Source: Maridesulfovibrio sp. (GTDB lineage Bacteria; Desulfobacterota; Desulfovibrionia; Desulfovibrionales; Desulfovibrionaceae). Taken from it: a DNA stretch of 64,000 nt. Where the stretch lies: assembly GCF_963677005.1 (NCBI RefSeq), contig NZ_OY781616.1, positions 3,644,501 to 3,708,500 on the forward strand, written 5' to 3'. This document shows, in pieces, positions 47,195-56,628 of the stretch (position 1 is its first letter; each line of letters starts with the position of its first letter). The position numbers were made by a program, and so were the translations under genes. The notes beneath the pieces were generated by a model. It was given only the letters and a program-made list of their open reading frames with translations. It ran no database searches and was not told the origin of the DNA.

Positions 47195-48166
47195 TTAATG
47201 CCACATGTCATAAAAATTGTAGAACTGGTACGGATAATCGGTGCAGAATTCTTCCAGCTTCCGGGCATAGGCTTCGGCATAAGGTACGAATGCCTGAGGT
47301 CCGCGCACGGCGCCCTTGTCCGCGTCATGCGGAACATGCATGACTTCCGAAATCCGGAAAGTTCCCCTGCCGGGCCCCGTGCGTGCCGAAAAAACAACCG
47401 CAACGGGTGTACCCGTTCCTGCCGCTATCTTGTACGCGCTGATGGGCAGCCTTATTTTTCCGCCCAGAAAATCCGTTTCCACCGTGTGCCGCTCACTGCC
47501 GAAGGTCCTGTCCGCGTTGATGCACAGCACAGCCCCGCTATTAAGCGCATTGATCATCTCAATGGTTCCGCCCAGCGGAGCCGAGGGATTGATCACGGTT
47601 ATATCCTGAGCACCGCTTCCGCCTTCCGCTCCCGGAGTTTTCCATTTGAAGGAGTGTCTGTCCACATCTCCCTTGCCGGTCAGCATCAGTATCGCCTTCG
47701 GAGCGTCAAGAAAATCAAGATAGGAAATCCCCATCTGCCAGCAGCCGGCATGAGCGGTCAGCAGAATGATCTTTCCATATTCAGCGTAGAGTCTGCGCAG
47801 TTTTTCCTTGTCCTCTTCGGACCCATACGCCTCGAATCTGCCCGTAATCCTTAGCACGGCCCTGTCCACAAGCATGGTTCCGAAATTCCAGTACAGCCGG
47901 AAAGTATGCAGAAAAAGCTTCGGGCCACCGGTGCAGCCGAATCTCCGTGATATGTATGCGGCAGGCCTTTTGCTGATTTTCGGCAGCAGGCAGTAGAAGC
48001 AGACCACGAAAAACAGCAGAAAATAGGCGCTATGCCTTCCGGCCAGCCGTATGGTTGCATAAAAGATACGGTGGAAAAATGCCGGGGCCATGCTTCTGCC
48101 GTCCCATTTTTCCGTGCGCCCGTCTTCCGGGCTGTGTCCGTGCCTGCTGTTCACTTCTTTGTCCAC
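47195..48166 (-). CDS. LpxL/HtrB-like acyltransferase
   Basis: A 323-residue membrane-associated acyltransferase with an N-terminal hydrophobic segment (YFLLFFVVCFYCLLP) and LLTAHAGCWQMGIS, the His-containing motif of lauroyl/myristoyl transferases. Start uncertain: GTG 48166 or ATG 48091. It may transfer the polyene chain to a lipid head group, as in aryl-polyene clusters. Confidence 0.85.
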   Translation of the reverse strand: MDKEVNSRHGHSPEDGRTEKWDGRSMAPAFFHRIFYATIRLAGRHSAYFLLFFVVCFYCLLPKISKRPAAYISRRFGCTGGPKLFLHTFRLYWNFGTMLVDRAVLRITGRFEAYGSEEDKEKLRRLYAEYGKIILLTAHAGCWQMGISYLDFLDAPKAILMLTGKGDVDRHSFKWKTPGAEGGSGAQDITVINPSAPLGGTIEMINALNSGAVLCINADRTFGSERHTVETDFLGGKIRLPISAYKIAAGTGTPVAVVFSARTGPGRGTFRISEVMHVPHDADKGAVRGPQAFVPYAEAYARKLEEFCTDYPYQFYNFYDMWH

Positions 48167-48172
48167 ATAAAA

Positions 48173-49468
48173 TTATAGCGGTTTAATACTCAAAAACCGT
48201 TTAATAATAAAGGCCATAATGTAGATTGAAAGCCCCACGGCCAGCGCAAACGCAGGACCGAGCACAAGGGAGCCGAGCACCCATTCGGCAAAGCGTTCAA
48301 GAGCCTCATAACCGAGCGTCTTCAGTGAAATTTCGGTCAGGAACTGTCCATGGCGCATGAAGTACCCGGCCTCAATGCACAGCGCCGGAACAAACGGCGG
48401 CATGCACAACTGGCTGACCGCAAGACCGGTTATCTTGCTGAGCCTGAAAAATCCGCAGACCAGAATGATTGCAATGGAATGCATGGCTATAAGCGGAAGC
48501 GTGCCCAGCAGCATGCCCACCGCACCGGCAATTGCCAGCCGGAAAGGGGTCTCGTCCTGCGCCAGCAGTATGCGCAGGGATTTCATGGGGTGTATGGGCG
48601 TTATCTTTCCTTCCTCGTCCCGGCCGTAGCTGCGGTGCGGAAGGGGAACGAATGATCTCGCCGTAAGTCTTGTATTCAAAAGCGATATGCGGATGTTGTC
48701 CTTCAAAACATCGAAATGCGAAACCCGCTGATCCGCCGGGGGATAAAAGACCCGGATCGGGACATCCAGAAGCTCGTAACCGGCCCAAGCGGATTTGACC
48801 AGCACCTCCACCTCAAAGGCGTATCTTCGCTCGTAAGTCCTGACCACCGAAAATATTTCCAGCGGATAGGCCCGGAACCCGCTCTGCACATCGTCCAGTC
48901 TGGTCCCGGTCTGGACACGCAGCCAGAAATTGGAAAACCTGCGTCCGAATTTCGATGCTCCGGGAACGTCCTGACCCTCGAATTGCCTGCTGCCCACAAA
49001 AACGGCCAGAGGATTGGATTCCATCGCCTGCAGGAAAGCCGGAATGTCCTCCGGGAAATGCTGGCCGTCGGCATCAATGGTTATAATGTGCGTCTTCCCC
49101 GCCTCCGCAGCCCATTTCGCAGCCGTCAGAACTGCCTGACCCTTGCCCCGATTCTTTTCATGCCGGACCACCGTAACACCAAGGTCCGCAACCGACTCCG
49201 CCCCGCCGTCCGTGCTGCCGTCATCAACAACCAGCACCTCCCCGTATGCAAGGCAGCGCATCGCCACGTCCCGCAACGAAGAACCGTGGTTGTAAACAGG
49301 TATGACTATCAGCGGCTTTAGCTGGAAGAGAGTTGTTGATGCGCCTTGCGCTTTTGTCGATTTGATTTCGCCTCCGGCGGCCAAAGGAGCAAGCCCCTTT
49401 GGAATCCCCATCGGGCTTTCATGTTCTTTTTTCGGTACGTTTTTCGTTGATTGTTTGTCTTTATCCAA
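48173..49468 (-). CDS. Glycosyltransferase family 2 with DUF2062 C-terminal domain
   Basis: The catalytic domain (about 50-290) shows VVDDGSTDG, NRGKGQAVLTA and TIDADGQHFP (DxD). From about 305 a DUF2062-like membrane domain with several helices follows. Residues 20-44 (GIPKGLAPLAAGGEIKSTKA and on) are encoded by a copy of the dispersed element at 49336-49411, so the N-terminus is repeat-derived. Starts are TTG 49468 or ATG 49411, and neither has a strong ribosome site; the fold itself starts at about residue 53 (PLIVIPVYN). It should glycosylate a lipid or polyene head group. Confidence 0.85.
   Translation of the reverse strand: MDKDKQSTKNVPKKEHESPMGIPKGLAPLAAGGEIKSTKAQGASTTLFQLKPLIVIPVYNHGSSLRDVAMRCLAYGEVLVVDDGSTDGGAESVADLGVTVVRHEKNRGKGQAVLTAAKWAAEAGKTHIITIDADGQHFPEDIPAFLQAMESNPLAVFVGSRQFEGQDVPGASKFGRRFSNFWLRVQTGTRLDDVQSGFRAYPLEIFSVVRTYERRYAFEVEVLVKSAWAGYELLDVPIRVFYPPADQRVSHFDVLKDNIRISLLNTRLTARSFVPLPHRSYGRDEEGKITPIHPMKSLRILLAQDETPFRLAIAGAVGMLLGTLPLIAMHSIAIILVCGFFRLSKITGLAVSQLCMPPFVPALCIEAGYFMRHGQFLTEISLKTLGYEALERFAEWVLGSLVLGPAFALAVGLSIYIMAFIIKRFLSIKPL
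49336..49411 (-). repeat. Dispersed element inside the glycosyltransferase frame
   Basis: On the minus strand the copy begins GGGATTCCAAAGGGGCTTG, then CCTTTGGCCGCCGGAGGCG, then AAATCAAATCGACAAAAGCG. It is translated in frame. See the copies at 52371-52506 and 61743-61825. Confidence 0.75.
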
Positions 49469-49522
49469 TGGTAGATTTCCGTTTCCGGTCGCGAAGCCCG
49501 TTGAAAGTTTTTGAAGAGTCCA

Positions 49523-49549
49523 GAGAAACTTTTTTCAAAAAGTTTCTTT
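49523..49549 (-). terminator. Hairpin between B12-radical SAM and glycosyltransferase genes
   Basis: GAAACTTTTTTCAAAAAGTTTC, a long A/T-rich stem followed by CTTTGGCCCCCGGAGG. It resembles a second dispersed repeat of the same organism type. In a gap of 109 nt. Confidence 0.5.
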
Positions 49550-49577
49550 GGCCCCCGGAGGGACCGCCGGTAGGCAT

Positions 49578-50918
49578 TCAGTCGTTGAACCTTATAAGCC
49601 GGTCCCACATTATGCCTCGGAACCCAAATTTTTTCATTATATTGATCCGCTGCTGTCCTTCATCCGGGGGGAAGAGGCGATCCCGCCTTCCATGGAAACC
49701 TTCGGTAATGACCCGGTTCATTTCATCTTTGTCCAGATGCGGGGAAAAGTAGTAAAACGGTTCGAGCAGCGGTTGCTCACTGGAAACCAGGCCTTCTTTG
49801 ATTGCGCGCTTAAAGAGCGGGGTTCCCTTGTGCAGCCGGACCCCGGAAAAGGCGAAGACCGCACAGTTTTTCAGGGCGTTCATGTTGGTTATGCCTTCGC
49901 GCACTGTTTCCATGGTTTCGTCCGGTCCTCCGAAGATTACGAAATGGGCACAGGGAATTTTGCGGGAGACGAGCAGATCGTTGAAGGCCGTCACTTCTTC
50001 GTAGTTGAATCCTTTGTTGAGGCCGCGCATGGTGGTGTCTGTCGTTGCGTCGGTACCGACTTCCACGGCGTTCATGCCGGATCGTTTGAGCAGGTCCAGT
50101 TCATCCGGTTCTATGCTGGCAGGCTGGAAAAAACCGCACCACCTGATGTCCAGTCCGCGCCGGACAATTTCTTCGGCCACCTGCAGGTAATGTCCGGCCT
50201 TGTCGTTGAAGACCGAGTCGGTGAAGAAGAAATCAGTTGCGCCGCACCCGCACAGTTTTTCTATTTCATCCCCCACGCTTTTTACATTGCGCAAGCGCAT
50301 TTTGCGGCCTTCCAGATAGGGATAGGTGCAATAGGAGCAGCAATGTTCGCAGCCGCGTTTGGTCTGCACGCTCACCACACCGCTTTCGGCCATGTAGTAA
50401 TCAAGCAGTTCACTACTCCAGAGCGGGGCGGGTATTTCATTGCCGGGGATTCCTTTTTCCGGGCCGAAGATACGGTCCGGTTCCTGCCCCTGTTCCAGGC
50501 AGGATATGAGGCGGACCATTTTGCGTTCCCCTTCGCCCACAACACCGTAATCCGCTTTAATGAAATTCAGTATTTCTTCCGGAAGCAGGGAAAAACCGGC
50601 TCCCCCGGCCAGAATCGGGACGCCGAATTCCTTTGCCACGGTGACTATTTCACGGACCTTTTCCAGATATCCGTTCATGTGCGAGGTAAAGGAGTCCACG
50701 TTATCCACGTTGCGGATGGAAATTCCGACATAGTCGGGGGCGAACGCGGCTATTTTTTCCCGAAGAGCGGAAAGGCTCTCCCCGTGTGCTAGCATGTCGT
50801 ACTGAAAGACCCTGTGCCCTGCCTGAGTGAGGGCTCCGGCGATAACGGACATGCCGATCGGGTAGACCGGATACGGTTCCACATTGGTGTTGGTAGAGAT
50901 CATGAAGACGGATGACAT
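49578..50918 (-). CDS. B12-binding radical SAM enzyme of lipid biosynthesis type
   Basis: A 446-residue protein. The N-terminal part (about 1-150) is a Rossmann-like B12-binding domain (YPIGMSVIAGALTQAGHRV, DYVGISIRN, GGAGFSLLPEEI), without an obvious DxHxxG His. The radical SAM domain has CEHCCSYC near residue 190, then VGTDATTDTTMRGLNKGF. Such proteins methylate or rearrange lipids or antibiotics. Aryl-polyene clusters normally have none, so this is an added tailoring step. Confidence 0.88.
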   Translation of the reverse strand: MSSVFMISTNTNVEPYPVYPIGMSVIAGALTQAGHRVFQYDMLAHGESLSALREKIAAFAPDYVGISIRNVDNVDSFTSHMNGYLEKVREIVTVAKEFGVPILAGGAGFSLLPEEILNFIKADYGVVGEGERKMVRLISCLEQGQEPDRIFGPEKGIPGNEIPAPLWSSELLDYYMAESGVVSVQTKRGCEHCCSYCTYPYLEGRKMRLRNVKSVGDEIEKLCGCGATDFFFTDSVFNDKAGHYLQVAEEIVRRGLDIRWCGFFQPASIEPDELDLLKRSGMNAVEVGTDATTDTTMRGLNKGFNYEEVTAFNDLLVSRKIPCAHFVIFGGPDETMETVREGITNMNALKNCAVFAFSGVRLHKGTPLFKRAIKEGLVSSEQPLLEPFYYFSPHLDKDEMNRVITEGFHGRRDRLFPPDEGQQRINIMKKFGFRGIMWDRLIRFND

Positions 50919-50922
50919 GGGC

Positions 50923-51381
50923 TTAGAGCTTCCCTGCCTTCCATTTTTCGCAGAGTTCGGCGAAGAAATCCGGTTGGTACATCATTAGCTCATTGTCTTG
51001 GAGAAACAGTTGCACGGTATATCCGGTGGTGACTTTTTCACCGGAAGAATCGCGGATTATGAATTCGTAGTTCATGCGGGCTGCTTCGGTCCAATGCAGA
51101 AGGGTTTCAATGCTGAAAGTCTCTCCGAACCGGAGCGGTTTGATGTAGTCTATCTGCATTTTTTTTATGGGAGCGGCAACGCCGTAGCGGTAGAGATCAA
51201 GGTAGCCGATGCCGTACTTATCACCCAGAGCAACCCGGCCGTCTTCGAAATATCCGGGATAGCGGCCGTGCCACACTATGTTCATGGGGTCCACTTCCTC
51301 GAAGCGCACGGAGCGTTCCACTGTCAACCGCAAGGGGGCCGGAGCATCAGGAATGACCGGGAAATATCCTTTTCTGCTCAT
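50923..51381 (-). CDS. Hotdog thioesterase, ApeK-like
   Basis: A 152-residue 4HBT-type thioesterase with VRFEEVDPMNIVWHGRYPGYFEDGR, where Asp and Asn/His shape the active site. It starts exactly at the upstream dehydratase stop (TAATG overlap). It should free or edit stalled acyl chains on ACP. Confidence 0.87.
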   Translation of the reverse strand: MSRKGYFPVIPDAPAPLRLTVERSVRFEEVDPMNIVWHGRYPGYFEDGRVALGDKYGIGYLDLYRYGVAAPIKKMQIDYIKPLRFGETFSIETLLHWTEAARMNYEFIIRDSSGEKVTTGYTVQLFLQDNELMMYQPDFFAELCEKWKAGKL

Positions 51382-51767
51382 TATTCTTCCTCCCGGACAA
51401 AGATCAACTGATAGCTGGCGGCAGTTTCTCCATAGACCCGCAGGGTGCAGATGCTGATGCGTTTTGCATCCTTTGTTTTCAGGGAGAGATCAAGGGTCAG
51501 TTTTTCTCCCGGTTTGACAGGACGCATGAATTTGCCGCGGGTGACGGTCTCAAGGCGCATCTTTTCACCGGGATACTCCTTTTCAAGAGCTTCGAAGGAG
51601 CATATTTCGCCGAGCAGGGTCTGTATTACTCCGGGGAGAATCGGATTTCCGGGAAAATGCCCGTCGAAACCCGGAAAGGATTCCGGGAAGTTGAATTCCC
51701 TGCGGTATCCGGCTCCTATCTGTTCAAGGTGGCCGGAACAGGCGGCAATGTGTTGGCGGAGTTCCAT
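51381..51767 (-). CDS. 3-Hydroxyacyl-ACP dehydratase, ApeI/FabZ-like
   Basis: A 128-residue hotdog protein with GFDGHFPGNPILPGV, the FabA/FabZ catalytic His loop. It should make trans-2 double bonds during elongation. No enoyl reductase is present in the cluster, so the double bonds should remain. Confidence 0.87.
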   Translation of the reverse strand: MELRQHIAACSGHLEQIGAGYRREFNFPESFPGFDGHFPGNPILPGVIQTLLGEICSFEALEKEYPGEKMRLETVTRGKFMRPVKPGEKLTLDLSLKTKDAKRISICTLRVYGETAASYQLIFVREEE

Positions 51768-51768
51768 A

Positions 51769-52332
51769 TTAGTTTCCTGACCGGGAACCGGAATTTAAAA
51801 AGAGTTCCACGGTATAATTTTTACGCGCGTTTTTGATTACAGTGTGTTTGAAAAAAATATGTCCGCCGATTTCCTGCGGCTCTGTTCCAATAGTTTCAAG
51901 TCCGGTAAGGACATCCGTTCCGCCCAGAAACATCCGGTAGATACATCTGGATGTCTCTTCTTGAAGAAAAGGTACGGCCCGGGCAAATGGGGAGCTGAAA
52001 ATTGTTCGTGATTCGAAACCATTGCCGTCAACGGCCCTTATGTCTGCGATAAGCAGCTTTATTCCGAGTTCATTCATTATGATAATTCTGGCCGTTCCGG
52101 AGGCAGGCTGCACCCGCAGCATTCCACGCAGCGGCATGCGCCGACCCGCAACATCCAGTACGCCGGAATGTTGAAGCACAAATGTTTCTTCCTCTACATG
52201 TGTGTCAGGAACCTGTGCGGATTCCCATTTTGCTTTTCCGGCACATCCCGGACAGGTCAGGGCAACGGTCAGCAGAAACAGGAGTGTGATTGTTTTGCGT
52301 AATTTGATCAAATTATTTGGTTTGTTAGTCAC
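51769..52332 (-). CDS. DUF3261-type lipoprotein, ApeN-like
   Basis: A 187-residue lipoprotein with a lipobox-like CPGC after a hydrophobic stretch (TITLLFLLTVAL). The rest (HSGVLDVAGRRMPLRGMLRV) fits the DUF3261 family of aryl-polyene clusters, thought to serve outer-membrane transfer. The start is a GTG without a clear ribosome site; a shorter start is possible. Confidence 0.8.
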   Translation of the reverse strand: MTNKPNNLIKLRKTITLLFLLTVALTCPGCAGKAKWESAQVPDTHVEEETFVLQHSGVLDVAGRRMPLRGMLRVQPASGTARIIIMNELGIKLLIADIRAVDGNGFESRTIFSSPFARAVPFLQEETSRCIYRMFLGGTDVLTGLETIGTEPQEIGGHIFFKHTVIKNARKNYTVELFLNSGSRSGN

Positions 52333-52370
52333 TTGGTGTGAATGTTCTGCAAGAGGACAACTCTAAACTA

Positions 52371-52506
52371 TTAGGGATTCCAAAGGGGATAATCATCTCT
52401 GCTCTCCATATCCCTAAGACTCGAAGAGGACTTCTCGCCTAAGGGCTGTGGGCCTTTGGCCGCCGGAGGCAAAATCAAATCATCAAAAGCGCGAAGCGCA
52501 TCAACT
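52371..52506 (+). repeat. Dispersed palindromic element, long form
   Basis: Begins GGGATTCCAAAGGGGATAAT, holds an inner segment CTCTCCATATCCCTAAGACT absent from shorter copies, then GGCCTTTGGCCGCCGGAGG and ends AAAAGCGCGAAGCGCATCAA. The arms can fold into two or more stems. In the DUF3261-MMPL gap, oriented opposite to the genes. Confidence 0.78.
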
Positions 52507-52518
52507 ACCTGTATCTGC

Positions 52519-54900
52519 TCATTTAATCCGCAGGAAATGGGGCAGGATGAACACTGCGCAGACGAGCGCGGCACTTATTCCCGCTGCCACGGTTCCGCCG
52601 AGCGCGTGCAGGGACGGATGCCGGGCGAAAACCAGCACGCCGAATCCGGCCAGTGTGGTCAGGCCGGATATGGTGACCGCCCTGATTGTGGCCGGTGAGG
52701 GCCGTTCCATTTCCTGAAAGACCATGAATATTCCGTAGTCCGCTCCGAGGCCGATGACAAGGGGCAGGGCCACAATATGAAAGATATTCAGCGGAATCGA
52801 AAGCATTCCCAGCACTCCGAAGGTGGCGGCCACTCCGAACAGGGCGGGAAAAGTTGCCAGTATTGCACGGCGCGCATCACGGAACATGAACGCGATAAGC
52901 CCCGGCACCAGCAGTCCGGACAGGCATATGAACCTGATCACGTCACTTTTCATTTCCTGTTCAAGTGATGCTTTGAACCGTGACTGCGAAACCAGCCGGG
53001 CACCGAGTTCCTGTTCCTTCTGACGGGTGTAGTGGGCGGATATGCTGTCGTTATCCGGCAGCATGGTCAGGACCAGACCTGTTCCGTCTGTTGTTTCAGG
53101 GATGAACAGGTCCGCCAGAAAGCTTAAAGGACTTTTTTTGAGTGTGGCGGGCGAAAGGTTCGGTTTCCTGTCTGCTGTTTCAAGGACAGCCCGGTCAAAA
53201 ACGTGCGGGGCGAAGCCGTTTGCTGTTGCGGCCCTGTTCAGCAGGACAGCTGTTTCGTGGATTTTATTTTCGGACCAGAATGAAGCCCATCGCCTGCTGT
53301 TTTCGCTTCCGGTTTCCGGTGAAGGCAGGACCGGGGCAATGCTGACGGCTTTTGTTTCCGGCAGGTTGGTTTTAATATCGCGCCAGACTTTTTCGTTGTT
53401 CGCCAGCGCCTCCCGGATGTCTTCGCCTTTGGCAAAGATCATGGACTGACCGCGCATGTCGCCCCATTTTTCGTGGAACGCTTTTTCGGTCTTTTTTATT
53501 CCTGCGGAGACATAGCCGATGTGCTTGAGCTCGGTATCAAATGAATTGGACATGGCGGCCATGATACCGGCGGCAAGAAAAATGATGGAGATGACGGCTG
53601 CGGCTCTGCCGTGTTTTTTGGATGATGCCGACGTTCTGTTTTTTGCGGGCAGGTTGGTGAAGGTGTTGCAGACGGCCGGGATGAATAAAAGCGCGTATGC
53701 GCAGGCGGCTATGATTCCGCAGACCGAGAAAGCGGCCAGTTGTCTGATGCCCGGAATGCCGGAAATGAACAGGGCCGCGAAGGATGCGCAGGAAGTGGCG
53801 GCGCCGTATAAGATAGGCCGGGTAACCGCATGCATGGCAGCGGCTTTGTCTCCGGGATGTTCCGAGAGGGAGAACCATGTGTGCACGGCGAAATCAATTG
53901 ATATGCCCATGAGCACCGCGCCGAATCCGATTACGATGGCCGAGAGGTGCGGGTAGAAGAATGCCGCTCCGCCAAGCCCTGCGAGAACGGCGATTCCGGG
54001 AGCCGCAAAGACCGTCAGCGCTTCGGTTTTGCGGAAGGCGGCCGCGAACAGCAGCACAAGGGCGCAAAGGGCGATTATGGAGACGGTGAGGATGTCATTT
54101 TTTATGATCGCGGCGTTGGCAGCGCTGTATACATGGCCGCTTAATACTGAAATTTCCAGTCCGGGAATCTCCTGTCCGGGATTTTTCGGGCCGAATTTTT
54201 CAAGAACCTTTTCCCGGATGTCTTTCATGTGGGAAACAAGGGCGGCCGCTTTTTCCGAATCACTCATGGGTACATGTGAACGGGCTATCAGCAGAAGGCT
54301 TTTGCGGTCCTTGCTCAGAAAATATTTGTCCGCAGGATTGAGCTTTGGCAGGTTCTTGAGCGGAGCCAGTTTCTGCAGATATATCGAGCGCAGATCAAGC
54401 GGGTCTTCGGCGATTATTTTTTTCATGCCGAATCCGGCCGGGGAAAGCAGCAGCCGTTTTGCCCGTGAGCTTGTTTCAGGAATCGCTTTTTCGGAAGTCA
54501 GTTCTTCCAGCTTTTCAACATCCTGTCGGGTGGTCAGAAGGGGGGCGTTGCGCAGCAGGAAATCGATTATGCCCGGAGCGGACGAATCTCCGTAGTTCTG
54601 CAGTTCCAGCCGGTTTTTGTCCATCATGCCGGTCAGGGTGTCGGCAACAGTGACCAGTCTGCCCGGTTCGGCCTTGGGTGATGAAATGGATATGAGCACG
54701 CTGTCCGCTAGCGGAGCCTTCTGCAGCAGGCGGAAATCTTCGGCTATATGGCCGTCTTCGCCCTGCGGGATCATGGCGGAGATATCTTCTGAAAACGAGG
54801 CCCGGAGAAGCGGAAGAGCACAGATGAGCAGGCACAGGATCAGGATGAAGATTGCAGCGGTCCGGCTGACATGGGGGGTGAATCTGCCCGGTGCGGACAT
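52519..54900 (-). CDS. MMPL-family RND exporter, ApeM-like
   Basis: A 793-residue inner-membrane transporter with two repeats: an N-terminal helix, a large periplasmic loop, then a group of five or more helices (including GFGAVLMGISIDFAVHTWFS), and a second copy (LPLVIGLGADYGIFMVFQEM). It should extract the finished lipid from the inner membrane to LolA and the outer membrane. It precedes DUF3261 as in aryl-polyene clusters. Confidence 0.92.
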   Translation of the reverse strand: MSAPGRFTPHVSRTAAIFILILCLLICALPLLRASFSEDISAMIPQGEDGHIAEDFRLLQKAPLADSVLISISSPKAEPGRLVTVADTLTGMMDKNRLELQNYGDSSAPGIIDFLLRNAPLLTTRQDVEKLEELTSEKAIPETSSRAKRLLLSPAGFGMKKIIAEDPLDLRSIYLQKLAPLKNLPKLNPADKYFLSKDRKSLLLIARSHVPMSDSEKAAALVSHMKDIREKVLEKFGPKNPGQEIPGLEISVLSGHVYSAANAAIIKNDILTVSIIALCALVLLFAAAFRKTEALTVFAAPGIAVLAGLGGAAFFYPHLSAIVIGFGAVLMGISIDFAVHTWFSLSEHPGDKAAAMHAVTRPILYGAATSCASFAALFISGIPGIRQLAAFSVCGIIAACAYALLFIPAVCNTFTNLPAKNRTSASSKKHGRAAAVISIIFLAAGIMAAMSNSFDTELKHIGYVSAGIKKTEKAFHEKWGDMRGQSMIFAKGEDIREALANNEKVWRDIKTNLPETKAVSIAPVLPSPETGSENSRRWASFWSENKIHETAVLLNRAATANGFAPHVFDRAVLETADRKPNLSPATLKKSPLSFLADLFIPETTDGTGLVLTMLPDNDSISAHYTRQKEQELGARLVSQSRFKASLEQEMKSDVIRFICLSGLLVPGLIAFMFRDARRAILATFPALFGVAATFGVLGMLSIPLNIFHIVALPLVIGLGADYGIFMVFQEMERPSPATIRAVTISGLTTLAGFGVLVFARHPSLHALGGTVAAGISAALVCAVFILPHFLRIK

Positions 54901-54902
54901 TC

Positions 54903-55547
54903 CTATCTCCTTTCGAAAATTCCGTCCGGTAGCGGCCCGTTGATTTTCACGTTTCTGAAATCAATTCTGGTATAGTCCCCGCCGGGTTCGTGCAGTTCTA
55001 TGGCCTGCAGGTACGAACCGTCCGCGGAAAAGAAAATTCTGATCATGCTCATGAAGTCACCGGCCGCTTCCGATCTGGGCACAAGTTCCATGATCGCCGG
55101 GTCATATCCGGTCATTTTTATGGTGTAGCGGGATGCGAGCCAGTCGATGTTCATGGTGGTCCAGGCCAGAATCTGCTCGGAAATAATAGCCATTTCCGGT
55201 GCTGATTCGGTGCTGAACTGTGTCGGCTGCTTTGCCGCTTCGTCCCAGCGCAGACCCTTGTTCCCCTTGAGCAGGAATCCGGAAGCAAAGGGCGTTTCAT
55301 ACTCCCAGCGCAGATTGTCCGGCCGGGCGAAGATGAATCTGCCCGTTGAGATCATTTTGTCCTGAAACAGCGAAATAAAGCTCGTCTGCTCAAAGTCGCT
55401 GCTGATGGAGTGCACATTTACCGCATTGGACTTGAGGCGTGTCAGAAACTGCTCCTGCCTGTCTGCACCGGCAAAAGCGCTGCCGGCGAGGAGCAGCAGG
55501 GTCAGTGCTGTTGCCGTAAGAATATTTATCAAGTCGCGTGTAAGCAT
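54903..55547 (-). CDS. LolA-like periplasmic carrier, ApeL-like
   Basis: A 214-residue protein with a signal peptide (ILTATALTLLLLAGSAFA) and LolA-type features (SDFEQTSFISLFQDKMISTG, FARPDNLRWEYETP). It should carry the exported lipid across the periplasm. It ends 2 nt before the MMPL gene start. Confidence 0.9.
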   Translation of the reverse strand: MLTRDLINILTATALTLLLLAGSAFAGADRQEQFLTRLKSNAVNVHSISSDFEQTSFISLFQDKMISTGRFIFARPDNLRWEYETPFASGFLLKGNKGLRWDEAAKQPTQFSTESAPEMAIISEQILAWTTMNIDWLASRYTIKMTGYDPAIMELVPRSEAAGDFMSMIRIFFSADGSYLQAIELHEPGGDYTRIDFRNVKINGPLPDGIFERR

Positions 55548-55557
55548 GTCGGGTACA

Positions 55558-55986
55558 TCAATCCTGCGGGACGAACAGTTTTATCTGGCCACCGGCAAGG
55601 GGTTTCCCGTCCTGTGAAACAGAACCCTCGACCACGGCAAAGCCGTATATTTCTCCTATGGTGCTGACCGAAATGAGCAGTTCAGAGTCGGTGCCGGGAG
55701 AATCTGCCTTATAGATTTCGAAATTCTGTACGCCGACCAGAAAACCTTCCGGAACCGCAAGCCCTTTGCTTATAAATTCATAGCCGCAGACTGCCGCGTA
55801 TGCCTGGGCAACCAGTTCGATGTAAAAAACAGGCTGTATCCGGCCGTCCGAGTCCCGTGATATTGATTTGCCGTCAAGAACGGCGCTGACCGTTCCGGCC
55901 CTGTCCCCGGCAGTGAGCACCTTGTCTATCAACAGCATTGTTCCCCGGTGGGGAAGAAGTTTTTCCGCATTTACTGGTAGTTGCAT
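55558..55986 (-). CDS. 3-Hydroxyacyl-ACP dehydratase, ApeP-like
   Basis: A 142-residue hotdog protein with LLPHRGTMLLIDKV, the N-terminal His motif of ApeP/FabZ relatives, and YIELVAQAYAAVCGYE on the central helix. It should be the second dehydratase of the polyene system. Ten nt upstream of LolA. Confidence 0.85.
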   Translation of the reverse strand: MQLPVNAEKLLPHRGTMLLIDKVLTAGDRAGTVSAVLDGKSISRDSDGRIQPVFYIELVAQAYAAVCGYEFISKGLAVPEGFLVGVQNFEIYKADSPGTDSELLISVSTIGEIYGFAVVEGSVSQDGKPLAGGQIKLFVPQD

Positions 55987-56090
55987 TTTTTAGTTCCTGT
56001 CAGTGAAATTCAGTCTGCCGAAAACGGGAGTTGAGTGCGGCGTTTCAGCCATAGTCTTATCCGGCTGTAAAGTCTGCTTAAAAATACGGG

Positions 56091-56129
56091 AACGTCCGGA
56101 GAGCCTTTTCAAAGGATTCTCCGGACGTT
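56091..56129 (-). terminator. Strong hairpin after the small lipoprotein gene
   Basis: AACGTCCGGAGA and TCTCCGGACGTT pair; the inner CCTTT/AAAGG pairs too. On the minus strand a T-run follows (CCCGTATTTTT). It splits the lipid cluster into at least two transcripts. Confidence 0.75.
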
Positions 56130-56175
56130 GTCAGTTTTGTTCTGTGAAATATCCGTGTTATTCCATTACGCTTGT

Positions 56176-56595
56176 TTATGGCTTTGCGGAAGCCTGCGGC
56201 ATGCTCAGGCGGCTGTTGATTGCCCCGGCGAGATTCTTGACCCATGCATTGTAGTTGCTGTGGATGGTGTCGCCTTTGTGCTTGAGATTGGTGCTGTCCT
56301 TGTAGTTGATGCTGTAGTTCTCTGTTGTGTAGGTGATGTCTACTACAGCCTGATGGGAACGTATGTTCAGGGTGGCGACCAGATGGCCGGGCGCAACATC
56401 GCTTACCTGCCAGCCGAGGCTGTAGGCCGCGTTGATGATGGCGTTTTTAACGTCATCCATTGTTCTGGCCTGCTGCTGATTGCTGACGATGGGGGCGAGC
56501 TCGATGTTCTGGATCGGAGCGGTCCGGCATCCGCCCAGTACGGCGGCGCATAAGATAAGTACCAAGGCGAGAATGCGTAGATGTTTCATTTTCAT
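56176..56595 (-). CDS. Small lipoprotein of unknown function
   Basis: A 139-residue lipoprotein (hydrophobic ILALVLILCAAV, lipobox LGGC near residue 22). The mature part has AINAAYSLGW-like and VVDITYTTENYSINYKDS patterns. No known enzymatic motif was recognised. Between PlsC-like and ApeP-like genes; ends with a terminator hairpin. Confidence 0.8.
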   Translation of the reverse strand: MKMKHLRILALVLILCAAVLGGCRTAPIQNIELAPIVSNQQQARTMDDVKNAIINAAYSLGWQVSDVAPGHLVATLNIRSHQAVVDITYTTENYSINYKDSTNLKHKGDTIHSNYNAWVKNLAGAINSRLSMPQASAKP

Positions 56596-56628
56596 TTTCC
56601 TTTTTAAATTGGTGGTGAATTGAAAATA

